A DNA stretch of 64,000 nt from Heloderma charlesbogerti (lineage: Eukaryota; Chordata; Lepidosauria; Squamata; Helodermatidae). Made by a program: the position numbers and the translations under genes. Shown piece by piece: positions 13,490 through 27,400 of the stretch. Every line of letters starts with the position of its first letter. The first letter of the stretch is position 1. The stretch covers positions 434,001-498,000 of the forward strand of contig JANEZZ010001642.1 of assembly GCA_026122225.1 (NCBI GenBank). The letters run 5' to 3'. The notes beneath the pieces were generated by a model. The model was not told the origin of the DNA. It saw only the letters and a program-made list of their open reading frames with translations, and searched no databases.

Positions 13490-13740
13490 TCACTGCCTAT
13501 GCCAGGTCCAGGCTGATGTAGGCAGTGAGACCGATTCTGGGGCCTCTTGAGAACAGGGGGATTTTGGATCCAGTGGAGAGCCCCACTTTGGCACCTACCA
13601 CTGGCACTAGCTATACCCATGGAACTTTCCAGGGTGAATGTGCCCCCTACCAGTAGAGCTCCCCTCTACCAGTGGAGGGGAAGTTCCACTCTATTCTAAC
13701 GCCCTCCAGCCAGTGGATTTGGAGGTTAGAATTGCTCTCT
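13490..13740 (+). repeat. Diverged copy of the 37.6-38.1 kb dispersed element
   Basis: Words shared in the same order with 37790-38086 include GGGGCCTCTTGA, TTTTGGATCCA, GAACTTTCCA, GGTGAATGTGCC, GAGCTCCCCTCTACCAGT and a terminus close to TTAGAATTGCT. The order and spacing support common descent. Frames here are open by chance on the minus strand, and no protein is recognised. Confidence 0.6.
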
Positions 13741-14734
13741 AAAACTCCAATTACAGTCCTGTACCTCAGGGGCCAAATTGGCTCCAGGCAGGCATGATGG
13801 AGTCTTAGGCAGAGCCCACCCCCTGCTGATGTACAGCCCTTGACACGCTTGTCCCCCATTCCCTTGCACCTACATACACAGTGGGAAAGGCAAGGGTCAG
13901 GCAAAGCCCTCTGATCCTCCACCTTGATGACTGGCCCCTTGAGGCACTGGCTCAGATAAAGGTAAGGGAGCTTGGTTTGGGAAAGAGGGTGTTTCCAAGA
14001 GGAGCAGCCTCTTGGACTGGGTATTCCCCATGGTAGCTATACCAGGATTCCTGCAAAGCATTTGATAAATTAGAATTGTCCTGCTTAATTGCTTAATTGC
14101 ATTTGATCGATCAGAATTGCTCATCAAGCCCATCCCACAGTTAATGAAAATTCATAGTCAACCAGAAATTTATTTGCAGGTAACATTGTTCTTGTTGTAA
14201 CAGATCCAAACATGGCAGTTTCTGTGTTATGAAATTTATTTAAAAAAATATGCTTTAGCTAATTATCCCACAGTCTGAGCAAAACCATCAACAACAGCAC
14301 ATATTTGCAGAGTGTGAAATAACTAGATGTAACCATTCTTAAAGCTTTATCAACCATTCCAGAGACTTAACTTTAGAGGATAAATAAAACAATTGAAACA
14401 AGCTTTGAGACAGTGGGCACAATCTGCCATAGCTAGGTAAAGTTGCTGCTATTAAAATGGCACTCTGTAAATTTAACTTTCCAATGCTTCTAATAGCCTC
14501 CCTTTTTCACAAACAGCAAACCTTGATTGAAAAATATATTCATGTGGGGGGAGAAATCTTATAAACAAGACAGTATGTAGAAATAACAAGCTAGGAAGTA
14601 TTGACATACCTGACTTAATATTCTTCTGCAATTCTTATAAAACTAGACAGCTTCTTCATTTAATATAAAATCCCTCGCTTTAATACAAAGCCCTCCTGAA
14701 GAAAGGTTACAAGTAAGAACAACACAGAGTCTTG

Positions 14735-14810
14735 TGGCACCTTAAAAGATTAACAGATTTATTGTGGCATCAGCTTTCATGGACTAGAGCTCACATCACT
14801 TATGGAATGA
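14735..14810 (-). mobile_element. Penelope-like element end with degenerate hammerhead-like core
   Basis: On the minus strand the text runs GTGATGTGAGCTCTAGTCCA, TGAAAGC, TGATGCC, then AATAAATCTGTTAATCTTTT and GGTGCCACAAGACTCTGTG. The layout follows the hammerhead plan (CTGATGA, a stem-loop, GAAA, a tiny GC stem) known from Penelope-like retroelement ends. Here the GAAA box is intact but the first core box has two changes. See the related copies at 60655 and 63440. Confidence 0.5.
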
Positions 14811-14968
14811 GGCCAATGGCAAACTAGGGCAGCAGATGTATGTTTGCATGACATGTTCTAGTCACGGAAACCATCATGATTCACCTCTCCACTAATTCCA
14901 CAGCAAGGGTTTGGGAACACAGGTGTCCCTTGTAAAGTTTTTACCATCTAGTGATTTTAAAGTGGAGT

Positions 14969-14981
14969 CTTAAAATGCCTA
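14969..14981. repeat. Target-site duplication of the SINE (left copy)
   Basis: CTTAAAATGCCTA occurs here and, identically, at 15325-15337, directly flanking the SINE. A perfect 13-bp duplication implies insertion by target-primed reverse transcription and a fairly recent date. Confidence 0.9.
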
Positions 14982-15324
14982 ATGGGGCTGCGGTGGCTTA
15001 GTGGTTAAGACACTGAACTGCAGACCGGAAGGTTGCCAGGACAGCAGTTCGAGACCGGAGTGCTGTGTGACGGAGTGAGCTCCCGTCTTCAGTCCCAGCT
15101 CCTGCCAACCTAGCAGTTTGAAAGCAAGAAATTGCAAGTAGATAAATAGGTACCGCCTCGGCGGGAAAGGTTCAGCGTTCCGTGCACCTTGGTGTTTAGT
15201 CATCCTGGCCACATGACCACGGAAGCGTCTTCGGACAGCGCTGGCTCTTCGGCTTAGAAACAGGGATGAGCACCGCACCCTAGAGTCAGACATGACTGGT
15301 TGGGGACACCTTTACCTTTTTTTA
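14982..15324 (+). mobile_element. tRNA-derived SINE, full length, Bov-B-like tail
   Basis: The head has a Pol III A box (TGGCTTAGTGG) and B box (GTTCGAGAC), followed by an internal region with AAGTAGATAAATAGGTACCG and CGGCTTAGAAACAGGGATGA. The tail, GAGTCAGACATGACTGG ending in CCTTTACCTTTTTTT, resembles the GAGTCAGACACGACT tail of Bov-B, which probably supplies the reverse transcriptase. It is flanked by a perfect 13-bp duplication and is one of the youngest insertions in the window. It lies 53 bases upstream of EIF2B3 exon A. Confidence 0.85.
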
Positions 15325-15377
15325 CTTAAAATGCCTATGGAATGCAGAATTTTCACTCTCCTTTATTCCCCTTCCAG

Positions 15378-15467
15378 GCATTCTAGAATGCACATCAGGA
15401 CTGGACTGATGGATGCTCATCTGTACTGCTTGAAGAAATGCGTGGTAGACTTTCTTGAAGAGAACAG
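15378..15467 (+). CDS. EIF2B3: EIF2B3 coding exon A (about human residues 190-219)
   Basis: The 90-base exon follows a pyrimidine-rich tract ending in TTCCAG and is followed by the donor GTAAGG. It starts with the third base of a codon and ends with two bases of another. The translation includes [17 protein letters not shown] followed by VVDFLEEN, corresponding to the human [16 protein letters not shown] segment at the end of the nucleotidyltransferase-like domain. It sits just 53 bases downstream of a SINE with its target duplication. The first two bases of the codon split at the 5' border are in an upstream exon that I could not find between 1 and 15377. Confidence 0.94.
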
Positions 15468-18400
15468 GTAAGGAAGGAAGCATAGGGCCTAAATCATATG
15501 TGTGTTTTAAAGTGCTTTAATTATCACACTGGAAACTTTCCCTCTTTCAGTTAATGTGCATTACCACCATTCACAAGTGATGCTTTTCCTGCTTTAAATG
15601 TCACCACATCCTTTCATGCTGAGAACAGACTTTGATGCAATCCCATAATACCCCATAGGCATCCTTTTAACAAGGCATGTAACTTTTAAACAGTATGCAG
15701 TGTATTGTGGGGTTTCTTCTCCATTTTCTGCTCAAGGGCTTTCACATGTTTGGAGGGGTGAGAGAGAGAGAGAGAAGATAATTTTGTGATCTCCGTCCAC
15801 CCAACCCCACATATGTACCATGCTTAGGTTTGAGCGTGCACATTCCTGCTCCAACCCATATCCCAAACTCAGCTTTCCCTATGGTTTCTGTCATTTTAAA
15901 CAACAATAACTTCAGCTGCTCCAGTTCTAGCAGCTGCAGTGTAACCCACGTCCATTCCTTAATACAAGCTCTTGCAATGCCTGTCCCAACCCTCTGCTAA
16001 ACTGCCAGGCCCAAATTAGCAAGAAACAGGGCACGCACAAGAATTCGAAAACAGAGTGGGAGAATAAACATGTTTTGAGAAGGAAGAAGCCCACCCTCCA
16101 GCCACCACTGCTGAGCATACACGGGAAGCGTCAGCTGTGATGCAGGGTTTATTACTGCCTAGTTTTTTGCTATTTTGGCAGACAAGAGTGTGTGCGTGCC
16201 TCATTTTTAAAACTGCTGAGTTGGGGAAGGTTGAATAGACTGGGTGGCCATGACCAGACAAGCACTTACTGAAACTGGATAGCAGCTCTCCCCCCACACC
16301 AGCCACCCCATCTCTAAGCAGCCATATATCTCATATATCTACCAATAATTGACTGTCTTCCCTTTTAAAAGCAAATTTGCTACTACCTGCAAGGCATTTG
16401 CTGCTTTCCAAAGTTCCTTCATCGACAGTTCCTGAACTTGTTGGGTGCAAGCAGAGAGTCAAAGCAAGCCTCGGCCTTCCTGTTGTCTTGCCTCTGCCTG
16501 CCAGGCAGCTGGAGCGCCAGCTGCTCACAAGGCGCAGACAGAGCTGGCGTGCCTCTGCTGCCCCTTGCTGGCTCTGAGCTGGGTAGGACGTGTTGGAGGT
16601 GTGAAGGGTTTTCTGTGCACCTGCTGGGCAGTTGGAGTTGCAGCCATCTGGCAGGCACAGGCACAGAGAAAGCCCACAGGAATCCTTAGCCCCTCGGTGG
16701 CTCCGAGCTGGAGGGGCACAGCAGAGGTACCGTGTTTCAAAGATGCAGCCTGTCCAGATTGTTTCCTGGCAATGGCGCATTCTTCGTTGGCCACCAAGGC
16801 CACCCAAAACTTTTTGATCCCAGGTGACACATGTGAAATTGCTCTAAGAGGGGAGGCTACAATACCCATTTGGTTTTAACGGAGAGGTATCTGCAGGACT
16901 TGTGCTCTCTGGAATATATCAAATGAAAGGTAAGTTTATTCAACACAAATGCCAGATGATTAACTCTAATTGACAAAACCAAAGCAAGTTGTTTAGACAC
17001 TTGAAATTAAATACAAATCCCCAAACCTGCATTTGTATATGACTGGTAACTTTCCATCCCAAAGCAGTAGCAATAGAAGATGGAAGGTTACCACACCAAA
17101 CCAATAATCTTGCTGCCTTCTTAGGGAAACCTAATATGTGTCTGCTTTCTCTTCATTCATATCTATTGGGGCTTCCTTGTTCACCAGTAACATGAACATA
17201 TTTCCATTCCTTTTGTGTATGTCTGTCTTCTGTGTACGTTGTTTTGTCCATCTGCAAATCCCATCCCTGCCTGGATAACCTTGCATGTGGGCTATCTTTG
17301 AGACATCCTGTATTCTTAACTTGTGGTGTTCCTACCATGAAATGGAGACCACCCACTGAGAGGAAGAAAAACAGCCATTTATGCAAGGAGAGAGTGATCC
17401 TGGCCATAATGGTTTTGCAGGGGAGAAAGGCACTGCGTTTACCTTAAATTGGGAGCAGCCCACAGGTGAGCCCGAGGACATAGCTCTTAGTGCCACCTGC
17501 TATAGTCACTAAGCAGGTTGTGCTCTTCGGTATCTCTCATCCCTTTGAAAGGGAAGCCAAAGGTGGTGCCTGGATTTTAGAAACATTTGGAGGTACAACT
17601 GTGTGTTCTTTTCAACTGAAAAGGCTGACATGAGAGGGATGGTGTTGAAATCAGTCAGTTTATGGCCACAGCAGAGATAATCATATACTAAATCCTACCT
17701 GTTCATTTAAAAAAAAAAACAGTGAAGGAGGGAAGGTCAGTACACCTTCATGTAGGATGTTCCCTTCAGAACAACAGACTGAAATGGTAAGAGGGCCCCT
17801 CTCCACGTCATCTTCCCATCATAAGTGATGGACTGCTTTTATTATTCTTTTGGTATGTGCTGCCAGCCAGTTGGCAGCACATACAACTGTGAGAAAAGAT
17901 AGGAATGTAGCAGGGGGAATAGGGAAGGATTAATTTGCAACTTCCTCTGTTGCTAATGTGAGATGGTTAGTTAATTAGTTTGTTTTTGGGAGTTTGAAGA
18001 GCAATCACCAGCTCATGAGATCTAAACTAGAAGAGAGGACAGTGGTGCTCTCAACCTTCAGCTCTTAAGGGTCATGTGAGTGACTTGGCTTCCCTGTGTT
18101 TTTAACAAAAAAGTTCAAATTGTTAACATTCACACAAAATGAAAAAATTCTTTCTTCCTTGAAAGCTTTTGTCCAGGCAAGAAGTATCTGCAGGATATTT
18201 GCAGAGCTTTTTTTTCCAGTAGACCATAACCCTATTTTTGGTGTAGTTTTCTCAAAGGCTTGGTTTCCATAAAGTGAGATTGCCTTGAGTATGAAAAGTG
18301 GCAGACAGATCTGTTTACCTCTCATGATTACCATTGCCATAAAGCTCTTCTTCAGTTATACAATTATCTGCATTCTGTTTTCTTCTCAATATGTAGTCAC

Positions 18401-21400
18401 ATCCCTTTGGCCTAAAACGTCAGACATTCTTTTTTAAGCCTTATGGGTTGACCTTTCACACATCATGCTATTAAATGATTTCCAAGGCTTTGTAAGAAGA
18501 TTTAGCATACCAACCGCATGTTGCATTGGCAGCCAGCGTATTCTCATTTTTATTTGTTTGTTGCCCTCTATTCTCCCCACCTCCCCCAACTATGGAAAGG
18601 GAGTACCAGTCAGCATTTATGAGCTAGAGCCATGATAGGAAAATGGGCCTCTTTACCATTGTAACCATAATTTCCATGCTTCCTTCACAGGGGGACAGGT
18701 TTATAGATTTTACTTTTCCTTCAGAAAAGGAGATTTTCCCCAAGAGTTTTTAATGCTTAGTTAGATTTGAGGGGTACGGGGAGGTAAAACTATACTGAGT
18801 TGGGGTTTGTCAGTCTAGTCAGTTTATAAAAGACTCTGATAATGCTTTCAATTTTCTGGGCAAAGCATAGCTAAAATCAGTAGAACTGTTAAAGGTAACA
18901 GTGGAATAATCATGCTGGGCCATGAAGTAGCATAGAGTTCCTTGTTGTAATGAAAATACATTTTCTTTTCAGTGTGTATGGATCCTTGTTGGAATCCATC
19001 TCTTTTCATTAATACGTGAAGGTAGAAAAGCTCAATCTTAGAAGTCTCATAGCCTCCTACAGGAAGGGGCACTTGCTTTGAACAAATAGCCACTGCAGAC
19101 ATTTGGAGTATTCGGGTCATATGTTCTTCATCCTGTTGGCAATTGGGTGACCATATTTTGAAGCAGCTGAAGCGTTGGAACATTTTGCATGAGTGGGACC
19201 ATACTTATTTCAGTAAATAATTCCACATGTTGAAATAGATAATTCTTCATGTGGCAGAAGCATAAATGGTAGTAGTGATGGATTATACACTTTATTGTCT
19301 TGGCATAGATTCTCTTATCAGGTGTAACTGGTGGAAGGTCTTCTAGCACCTGAAAATCTAGGCATAGCAATGAATCAAGAAGTGCTTGATGAATGTGCAA
19401 CTATTGGTGCAGGGCTTGAAGCAAGGACAGGCAGGCACAATTGAGACTGCTCTTGTACAGGCTAAGTATCAGCCTGATCTAAAATCTTTATAGCCTTTCC
19501 AAGTTGGAGGGAGCCAATGTGTGCTTGTGTAGACAGATGCACCTGGAACCTAAGAACACCTCACAGCTGAAGGGAACCCTCTGACATGCAGCCCTGGTGG
19601 CTCACCACATCAGGCAACAATGCACAGAACTAAGGACTTTTAGTTCTAGCCCTTGTAGCTCCTAAAAGCATGTGACTAGGGTGGATGGACCTCATATATA
19701 ATAGGAAGTCCTGCAGCTTCATATATCATCAGATCAGGGTGCCTACCCCTGCTCTAACCATTACACATTACTTCCTCTCTACTCCACATCTAAAGTTGCT
19801 ACAGATTCAGTAGTGTGACCATTGAGCTGGCTCTAAGGAAAAAGATGCACATTTCCTGAGCAAGAGAGAGAGCAAAAATAGCACCACAAAGAGAATATCT
19901 CAGAAGGTTATGAAGAACTTTCCATTGTGCAACTTTCCTTCAGTAAACTGAACTAGAACATAAGTGGATGAATTAATTCTGTCATCTTCTGCTGCTGTTT
20001 GCTGTAACAGCTAGATTCAACAGCCATGTATGGAGCATTTCCCTGAGCAAAGAGGCTAATCTGCTTTGCAGAAAAGCTGGTAACCTCAAGCTGAAACTCT
20101 TGGCTTGCTTGTATTCAGGGCAGCTAAGTGTTACCTTTAGCACTGCTGAAAACATGGGAATAAAAAACTATGTGGGTGGTTGAAGAACTTTGCCTTTTGA
20201 TAAGCCACTTCCTCTGGAGTTCCCATTCCTTCAGTCAGCCTCCCAAGGTCTCCAGATTGACCGTTTCTGGAAAACTGTTCCAGAAAAGATAATTTCTCCC
20301 ACCTGAGCTACAGTCTGAGATTCTTTCCATGAAGAAAAAAATTAAATGTGTCCTGTACCTCCTATGAAGAGTACCAAGATTACCAGGGGGTGGGAAGCTT
20401 CAGTTGATGAGGGTGTATTTTGTCCACAGGCTTCTGCTTGATTTGCTTTGTGGTATGTTGTACACAGAGGCCCCCGCAGGTTTACATTAAGATGCTGCCC
20501 AGACTAAACCAGTCCGTCGTTTTGCTTTCCCCCTCTCAATGCCTTTTTATCATTCACAGTGTCACCTGTGTTTCCTGGCAAGGCCTGCAGACTGTGAGGG
20601 AGGTCTGGCTGAGCCAAGCTTCTGGCTTAATGCAGGCTTTCTCTCTCTTTCTCTCTCTCTTCTCGCCTGCCGAAAAGATGGCTGCAAAACAGAGCTTGCT
20701 CTGTGGACACCTAAGAGAGAACACGTCAGCTGTGTGGCTGGAATGTATTTTTCTGCCCTGTAAAGATCAGGTTGTATAATGAATACTTTCCCTGTGATTA
20801 AAATTCATAAAGAAACAAATTTGCTCAGGTGAAACAGAGCAAATTGTGATACTTCTAGCAAGCAAAATGTGGACAAAATATATGCCCAAATAAACTAAAA
20901 TAAGAAATACGAAACGTTGTCTATTAGGGAAATATGCAGCTAAAGGTGGGTTGTTTATTTCCTCACTACTTATAGGTAGGCTACAGCTGCAAACCTGCCT
21001 GCATTTTAAATGGTGTCATTTGTTTTATCTCAACTCTTAAACAGGGAAGTTCAGGGCTGATTAAAATTTCCAGAAGTATTACTTTTTCTCAGCAACTATT
21101 AATGACAGAGCTCTTGGATAGCCAAGCTATCTGAGAGCCCACTTGGAAAATTTTCTTCACAATCAGAATTACCCTTACTCTTCATGCTGTGCACTCCCCA
21201 TCTGCTCTCTGCCACCTGTGCAGTTAACTGGTGGTGGCCATAGACAGCTGTGATCAGTGCTACTGCTTTTATAAGCTGTGAGTGTACAGTTCCTGTTGCT
21301 TTTTGTTTGCATTTGATATGCAACTGTCATGCTACATGAGGAACTGGTGAACAGGATAATGGTTGTCATTGCTTACCAGTTGGCCACATTTAGGTGGCAG

Positions 21401-24400
21401 TAAAACCTCACCACCACCACTTTCTGTAATTCTGGCAATCCACTGTTTACTTCTTCCTGTCACATTGCATAATATAGTTCACTTCAAAGTGTGTGTGTAG
21501 AGGTGTGTGTATAAAATATCAAAACTGTATCTTTATATAACAAATACCACAAATGCATAACTAAAGTATAAAAATCTCAAGAGTAAACAAAAATGCAAAA
21601 TCAAAGAAATACCATAGTTCAATATTAAATAAGAGAAGAATTAGTATATGGGGTAATGTTACCATGAAATTTGTCATTCCGGTTGTTTTGTCTACACCAG
21701 TCTGAAAAAAGAGGCGTTTCTGGCTGATTTCCAATAAGCAGCTATAGTTTATCTAATTGAGGTTAACAGATTTGCAAGTAGTTCAAGGTCTTCTCTAAAA
21801 CTAGATCTTAATAAACTTAGAAATAGGTTGTTAAGTATTACTGGAATTGTTTTAGAAGTGACTGCGGTGTCAAAGGTCAAAGAGGAATCTTACAGAGAAG
21901 GGAGTCGAAGATGGTTGTGTAGTATGTGAAAGCAGGGCAGGGAAGAATAGCTGAGGGAGAGTGAACCTTGGTGGGCATAAACATTGCAACCCATTCCACA
22001 GCAAGCCTTGCTTTGTCCAAAGCTACTCTGATTTCTTTCCCCATGTTGGTTGGGCAACCAATCTTGATTGCATTTCTAGCTCTGATTGGTGTGTTCTGTC
22101 AAATTTTAGCAGTCCTGGTAATTGTCATTTAACAGTGTTATGGGTATGTTAGTATTTTGAATCGCAGAATTGTATATGCGCCCTTTGTTTCTTGATGCAT
22201 TGAAATATGCGTTTGTGTTTTTATATAATACATCACTTTTGACAGGGATATTCGACACACATTACGTGTGAGAGCCAAAATGCCTCTGTGTAATTTGAAA
22301 AAGCAAGCCCCTGCAGGCACTTCACAAAAAAGTCTGCAGCTCAAACATGCATCAAGGCAGGGGGAAAACTTCTACAGAGAGCCACATTTGGTGCAGGTGG
22401 GACCAGTCTGGAAGAAAGCAACCAGCCACTAAGAGGAAAGGGGGAGATGGGAGGAAAACTGCCATATGGGAAGGTAGGCTGTTGTCTGCAAGGGGATGAG
22501 ATTAATTCCTGAAACTTTTACAAGGTCTGCCAAACTCCTTGGGTGGCCCTTCTGATCTGTAGTGACTTCTGTCACCGAGGCAGTGCTTAAACTGTTGACA
22601 TTCCCAAGCCAAAACTATTTCCGATCTAGACTAGAGCCATTTCACTTTTCCCCCAGTGACAAAGTGTTGCTATTTGAGTGCAGAGAAAGGTGACACAACG
22701 GATATGCTAAATGAGGGGAAGACTGCTGGATCTCCTGCAACAACTAACAACTGCACACTTAATGCACAATAAAGCAATTGTCTGGAAATGTCCTTTAAAC
22801 GTCATGCTTGACCTTCTCTAGCTCCTGCATCATGGCAGAGCTTGAGAAATAAAGTGCTAACCCAGAATGTGAAGCTTCTTACCTTACATGTCAAAAAAAC
22901 CTCACAAGTGGAATTTCAGCTACAAGTAAATTTCTCACAACCTGGTTACAGAAAAGCTAGGCAAATGGTTTAGATAAGTGTTTCTTAAACTGAAGCATGT
23001 TGAAGCAAACATGCTCAGTATTGGGATAAGTCAGTGTCATCTGTTGAGAATATATACCAATTTCTGACTGGATATGAGCAGTTGTCAATATTTTATTTAT
23101 TTCCTTCACTTCTGTGTTGCCTTTCTGCCATGGCATTCATTGTGGTTTGTACTTTAAAATACTAAAACAAAAGTTACAAAACATGAAATAATAAAAGAGT
23201 AGACTTGTCTTACACCATTGGTAGTCTAAGTGGAGTGCCCTGTACCAGCTAACAGAGATGTGTCTAGCAGAACAGTGATAAACACCTTTGTCTTAGCATT
23301 TTGTTTTTACTCTAGAAATAACAGTGGCAGAGAAATTTGTAAGAAGACATCAGTTTAAAACTTGCCCCTCTTACACCATAAACCTCTGCAGCCAGAGGTT
23401 TGGCTGCAAAAGGCAAGAAGGCAGGAAGCCAGCAACACCAGACAGGCCGCTTAAAAAGATCAGCCTCGGATGGCCTTCTCTCTGTCCCATCAGCCAGGAC
23501 AGCTAGACTGGTGGGGACAAGGGAGAGGGCCTTCTCTGTGGTGGCCCCCACTCTGTGGAACTCCCTCCCTAGGGAACTCCGCCATGCCCCCTCTTTAATG
23601 AGCTTCCGTCGTGCATTAAAAACGTGGTTGTTCAGGCAGGCATTTGGGGTGGGTTAGGATATTTTAGAAAACGTTTTTATTGTAGAATGTTATTGTCTTA
23701 AACTGTTTTATTATATGTTGTATATCGCCCAGAGTGGCTGGGTGACCAGCCAGATGGGCGATTAATAAATTTAATAAATAACATTAAATAAATAAATAAA
23801 TTGAGTTATGTGCAAGGAACTACTTAATAATTTATTGGTCCACGTAGCTACTTCAGCATTTCCTTTTCTTGTTGTTTAAAAATCGTTTTTTTGCTTCCTG
23901 GAAAATAAACACAAGCTGGGAGGATAAAGAGATGTACATCATTTGGCCAACATCAGTCCATTTAAAAAAACAAAACAAAGATGTGGATCTGTCTTCCCCA
24001 TGTTGCCTATAACCCACATCTGCTAGTATCACATTCTTAGCATGTCTCTGAAATTCCAAAGTTATAAAGAAGAGAATCAATAAAAGAGAAGGTTAAAAAA
24101 AAGCTCATAATGGCTTCTTCCATTGTGTTCACTAAAGCCATATTGTGGGAAATCAACCCAAACCCTGTCTTAAGGAGTGTTGAGTCTGAGGCAGGTGGTA
24201 TTAACTGGGGGCTGCATTAACTCTTTTCAAATCTCTTTCCCGTTTCCTTGAAGGGACATGCTTGGTGTATATATGGTAGGGGCTGTTTGCTCGCCTCTTG
24301 CATTGACATTTTAATTTGGTCCATGATATAAATATCATTTCCCTAATCCCCCTGTTCTTTGCATTGTTTTGTCTTTTTTTTCTTCAAAGTGAGTTGACTT

Positions 24401-27400
24401 TTTTCTTGAAAGCAATGGGGATAGGGAGGGGAAGGGAATGGTGCCTGGTTGCTCTAGTTTGGAACATTAAAGAGCTGGGAAAAAACCTCCAAGTAACTTG
24501 TTTCATTATTTGTATTCACATGGAAATTTTTAATCTCCATCAAAGGATCAGGAGAAAATAATGTTGAGATCCAACAAGAGTATGCCTGGCTTACATGGCA
24601 TTTTTAAACGTTATTTGGCTTTATCCCTTAAAACGATGAGAACCATGAACTATGTACCTACAGGGTTCATAATTAACTTTTCTCCTTCTTCCATCCCCTT
24701 TCCTTTTCCCTCCCTTCCTTCCTTCCATCTCCCCACTGGCACCCAGCACCTCTATTATGTTGTATGAATCTTGAAATTCAGCAGGACTGAATCTGTGGGC
24801 TTCATTTTGTTACTTTATTAATAAGAACCTCTCTGTTAGAAACCAATACTTCTATAGCTGTAGCTCTGGCATATTCTTCTTGAAATTAATATGAATCCCC
24901 TGATCATAATAAGATATATGAGTCTAGCCAAACCTCTGCCTTTATTAGAGTCAGATATTACTAGATGGTGCTTTAAAAAAACAGACCAGTGTATATAACA
25001 AGTCACAGGTCTCTAAAGCGTCAGGTGAACTTCCCAAAGGTGGTGCAGCTAGCTGATACGGGAGGGAAAAGCAGCGGCAGAGATAATAGTAGAAAGATAC
25101 TAGAAAGAGATAATTCCAAAGCAGGCATGGCAGGGCAGCAGAGGAACTAGACAGAGAAACCAAATAGCCATTTTCAAAAGGCCCAGGAAATAATTTTATA
25201 ATTATTTAGGATTAATTCCTCAGTATGCTAAGAATCTCTACCTACAGTCTCACAAGCCTTCAGATAAAGCAGTTAGTGTTTGGGGGCTGGGGATACCCCG
25301 ATATTTAAGCAAAGAGTCTGCTCTGTTGCTTTGATCTACAATGGCTATTATACCTGAAGAAATAAGTGGTGGGGTTGCTCTTAATTAGGAGGGCGACCCT
25401 CCCACCTTGTAACTAGCTCTTAAGAAAGGATAGCAGATTTCGCAGGTGGGGGCTGGCAACAATAGAAGATTTCACGCTTCATCACAGATCAGTAAAAAAA
25501 GGGAAAGCTATTAAAATGCTAATACTCATTAATAGGGTTTTCTGGTGTTTAACTTTAAACATAGAAAATAAAGATGAGTGGCAGCCTGTAAAATGGGAGT
25601 GACACTTGTAGTAAAAACATCTCAAGCAAGCACGAAATAGTGCAGGGAATTATAAGCAATGGCGGCGTCCATCCCTGCTGGGGGGTCAGGCCGAAGAGCA
25701 CCAAACGATCACCAGCCCTTAAAGCATTTTGCAGACTAGGAGGCAGAGGAAGCCATCCAAGAATTATCAATACAACTTGTGAGTTTGGAGTAGCTGGTTA
25801 TGTGGCATTTTTAGAGTGACAGAGAACCAGCTTTATTTACTAAAAGTCTTGTCAAATACTTTGCAGGATTTAGGGTGTTTTTGTTAAACTCCTGTTCTTA
25901 GGATCCTGTTTTGCTGGGTCGGGTTCTTGTTTTGCACTAAGGGTCCTTTTGTAAATATATTCTGAGTTGTAAGCCTGCAGCTAATTTTGCATGTTTTATT
26001 TGGATAATAGAAATTTCATCTCTTCCATGAAAATGTTAATGAAACTTCATCTATGATGAAGTGTAGATGTTCAGTTGGTAGCCAACGGAACAGCTCATAA
26101 TGAAGTCAGTCCCAGAACCTTTTCAGATTTTGCTTAGAAATCATGAGATTTCAAGTACAGTTGGTTTGAGTTTTGTTTGGGGTTTTGTTTTGTTTTTTAA
26201 ATTAGCCTCTTATATGTAATTGCTATTAGGCTTTCAAAATTATGTTCATAGTCATAAGGCAAAACGTAAGGTGAGATTTCCCCCCAACAATATGTTTTTT
26301 ATTAAATTATTATTGCAACATAAATTCCAGTTATAATATACTACTATATAGCACATAGTTATTGTCAAGCTTCGTTGGTTCTGCTTAATGAGGTACGATC
26401 ACAATAAATAATAACAAAAGAGAAAAACATCTCAATAAACTTTGGTTTTTCAAAGATAGCCTTTTTCACTCACATTGGCGACCCTATACATACCTACTCA
26501 GATGCAAGCAGTGGGGCTTACTCTCAGGTAAGTGGGTATAGGATTGCAGCCTATGTATGCTAAAAACTACTTGTTTTTCTACCTTAATAACTTCATATTC
26601 CTGTTATGACCAAATCAGTAACCACCTCATATCAACTGAGCTTTTATCCTTTCCTAAATTTATTACTCCAATATGTGATAAAAAACAGTCCATCTTTTAA
26701 TAAAATAGTCATCCTGTTGTCTTCCTACTCTTTTACTGTATTGGTGAGTTTCATCATAAAGGCCATCTCTCAGGTTCTCAACTACCACTCATCAGTGGAA
26801 GGTGTGGATTCGTTAGTAAATGTTTAACTGTCTCAATTTCTTCAGATAATACTAGACTTTTGACAGAGCAGAACAAAATAACACTTGGATCATAACCTGT
26901 CATCTCCTTGATTTCCAGTAATTAAATAATTTGTTTTTTTATCTTGGGGCAAACCCAAAATTTATAATATTTAATCCCAAGCAGATCCGTATCTTCTTCA
27001 TTGGTCAATCACTGTATTATACACCCTACTAGGTCTGAGGTGTCAATTACTATCTAAGCAATTCAATCATATAGTTGCTCATAGTATATGATTCCAGGTC
27101 CCAATCCAAGTTTCTTGCAGTATTTTTTTTAAAGCATTTCCCCATTTCTTTGGATACTCACTTCTCATAGATTCCAAATCTGGCTCTGTGTGTGTGCACA
27201 TATGCATGTGTGTATTTATTCCTACAAGCCCAATGTTTTTTTTATTTGATTAGTGGAATCAAATGCTCAAAATTAATGACCTCTTAATGAACCATATTGT
27301 GTTGTTCGTTTAGTAATTATATGTTTAATCTCAAGCTATTGCTTATAGGAATAAAGTTTTCTCCACTTTAGAGACCTGTGACTTGATATTTTCACTGGTC

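Noticed and set aside
16331..16807. 158-codon minus-strand open frame as a gene
   Set aside because: All other frames are open here too, there is no recognisable domain, and no splice or promoter context; reported only as a stop-depleted segment.
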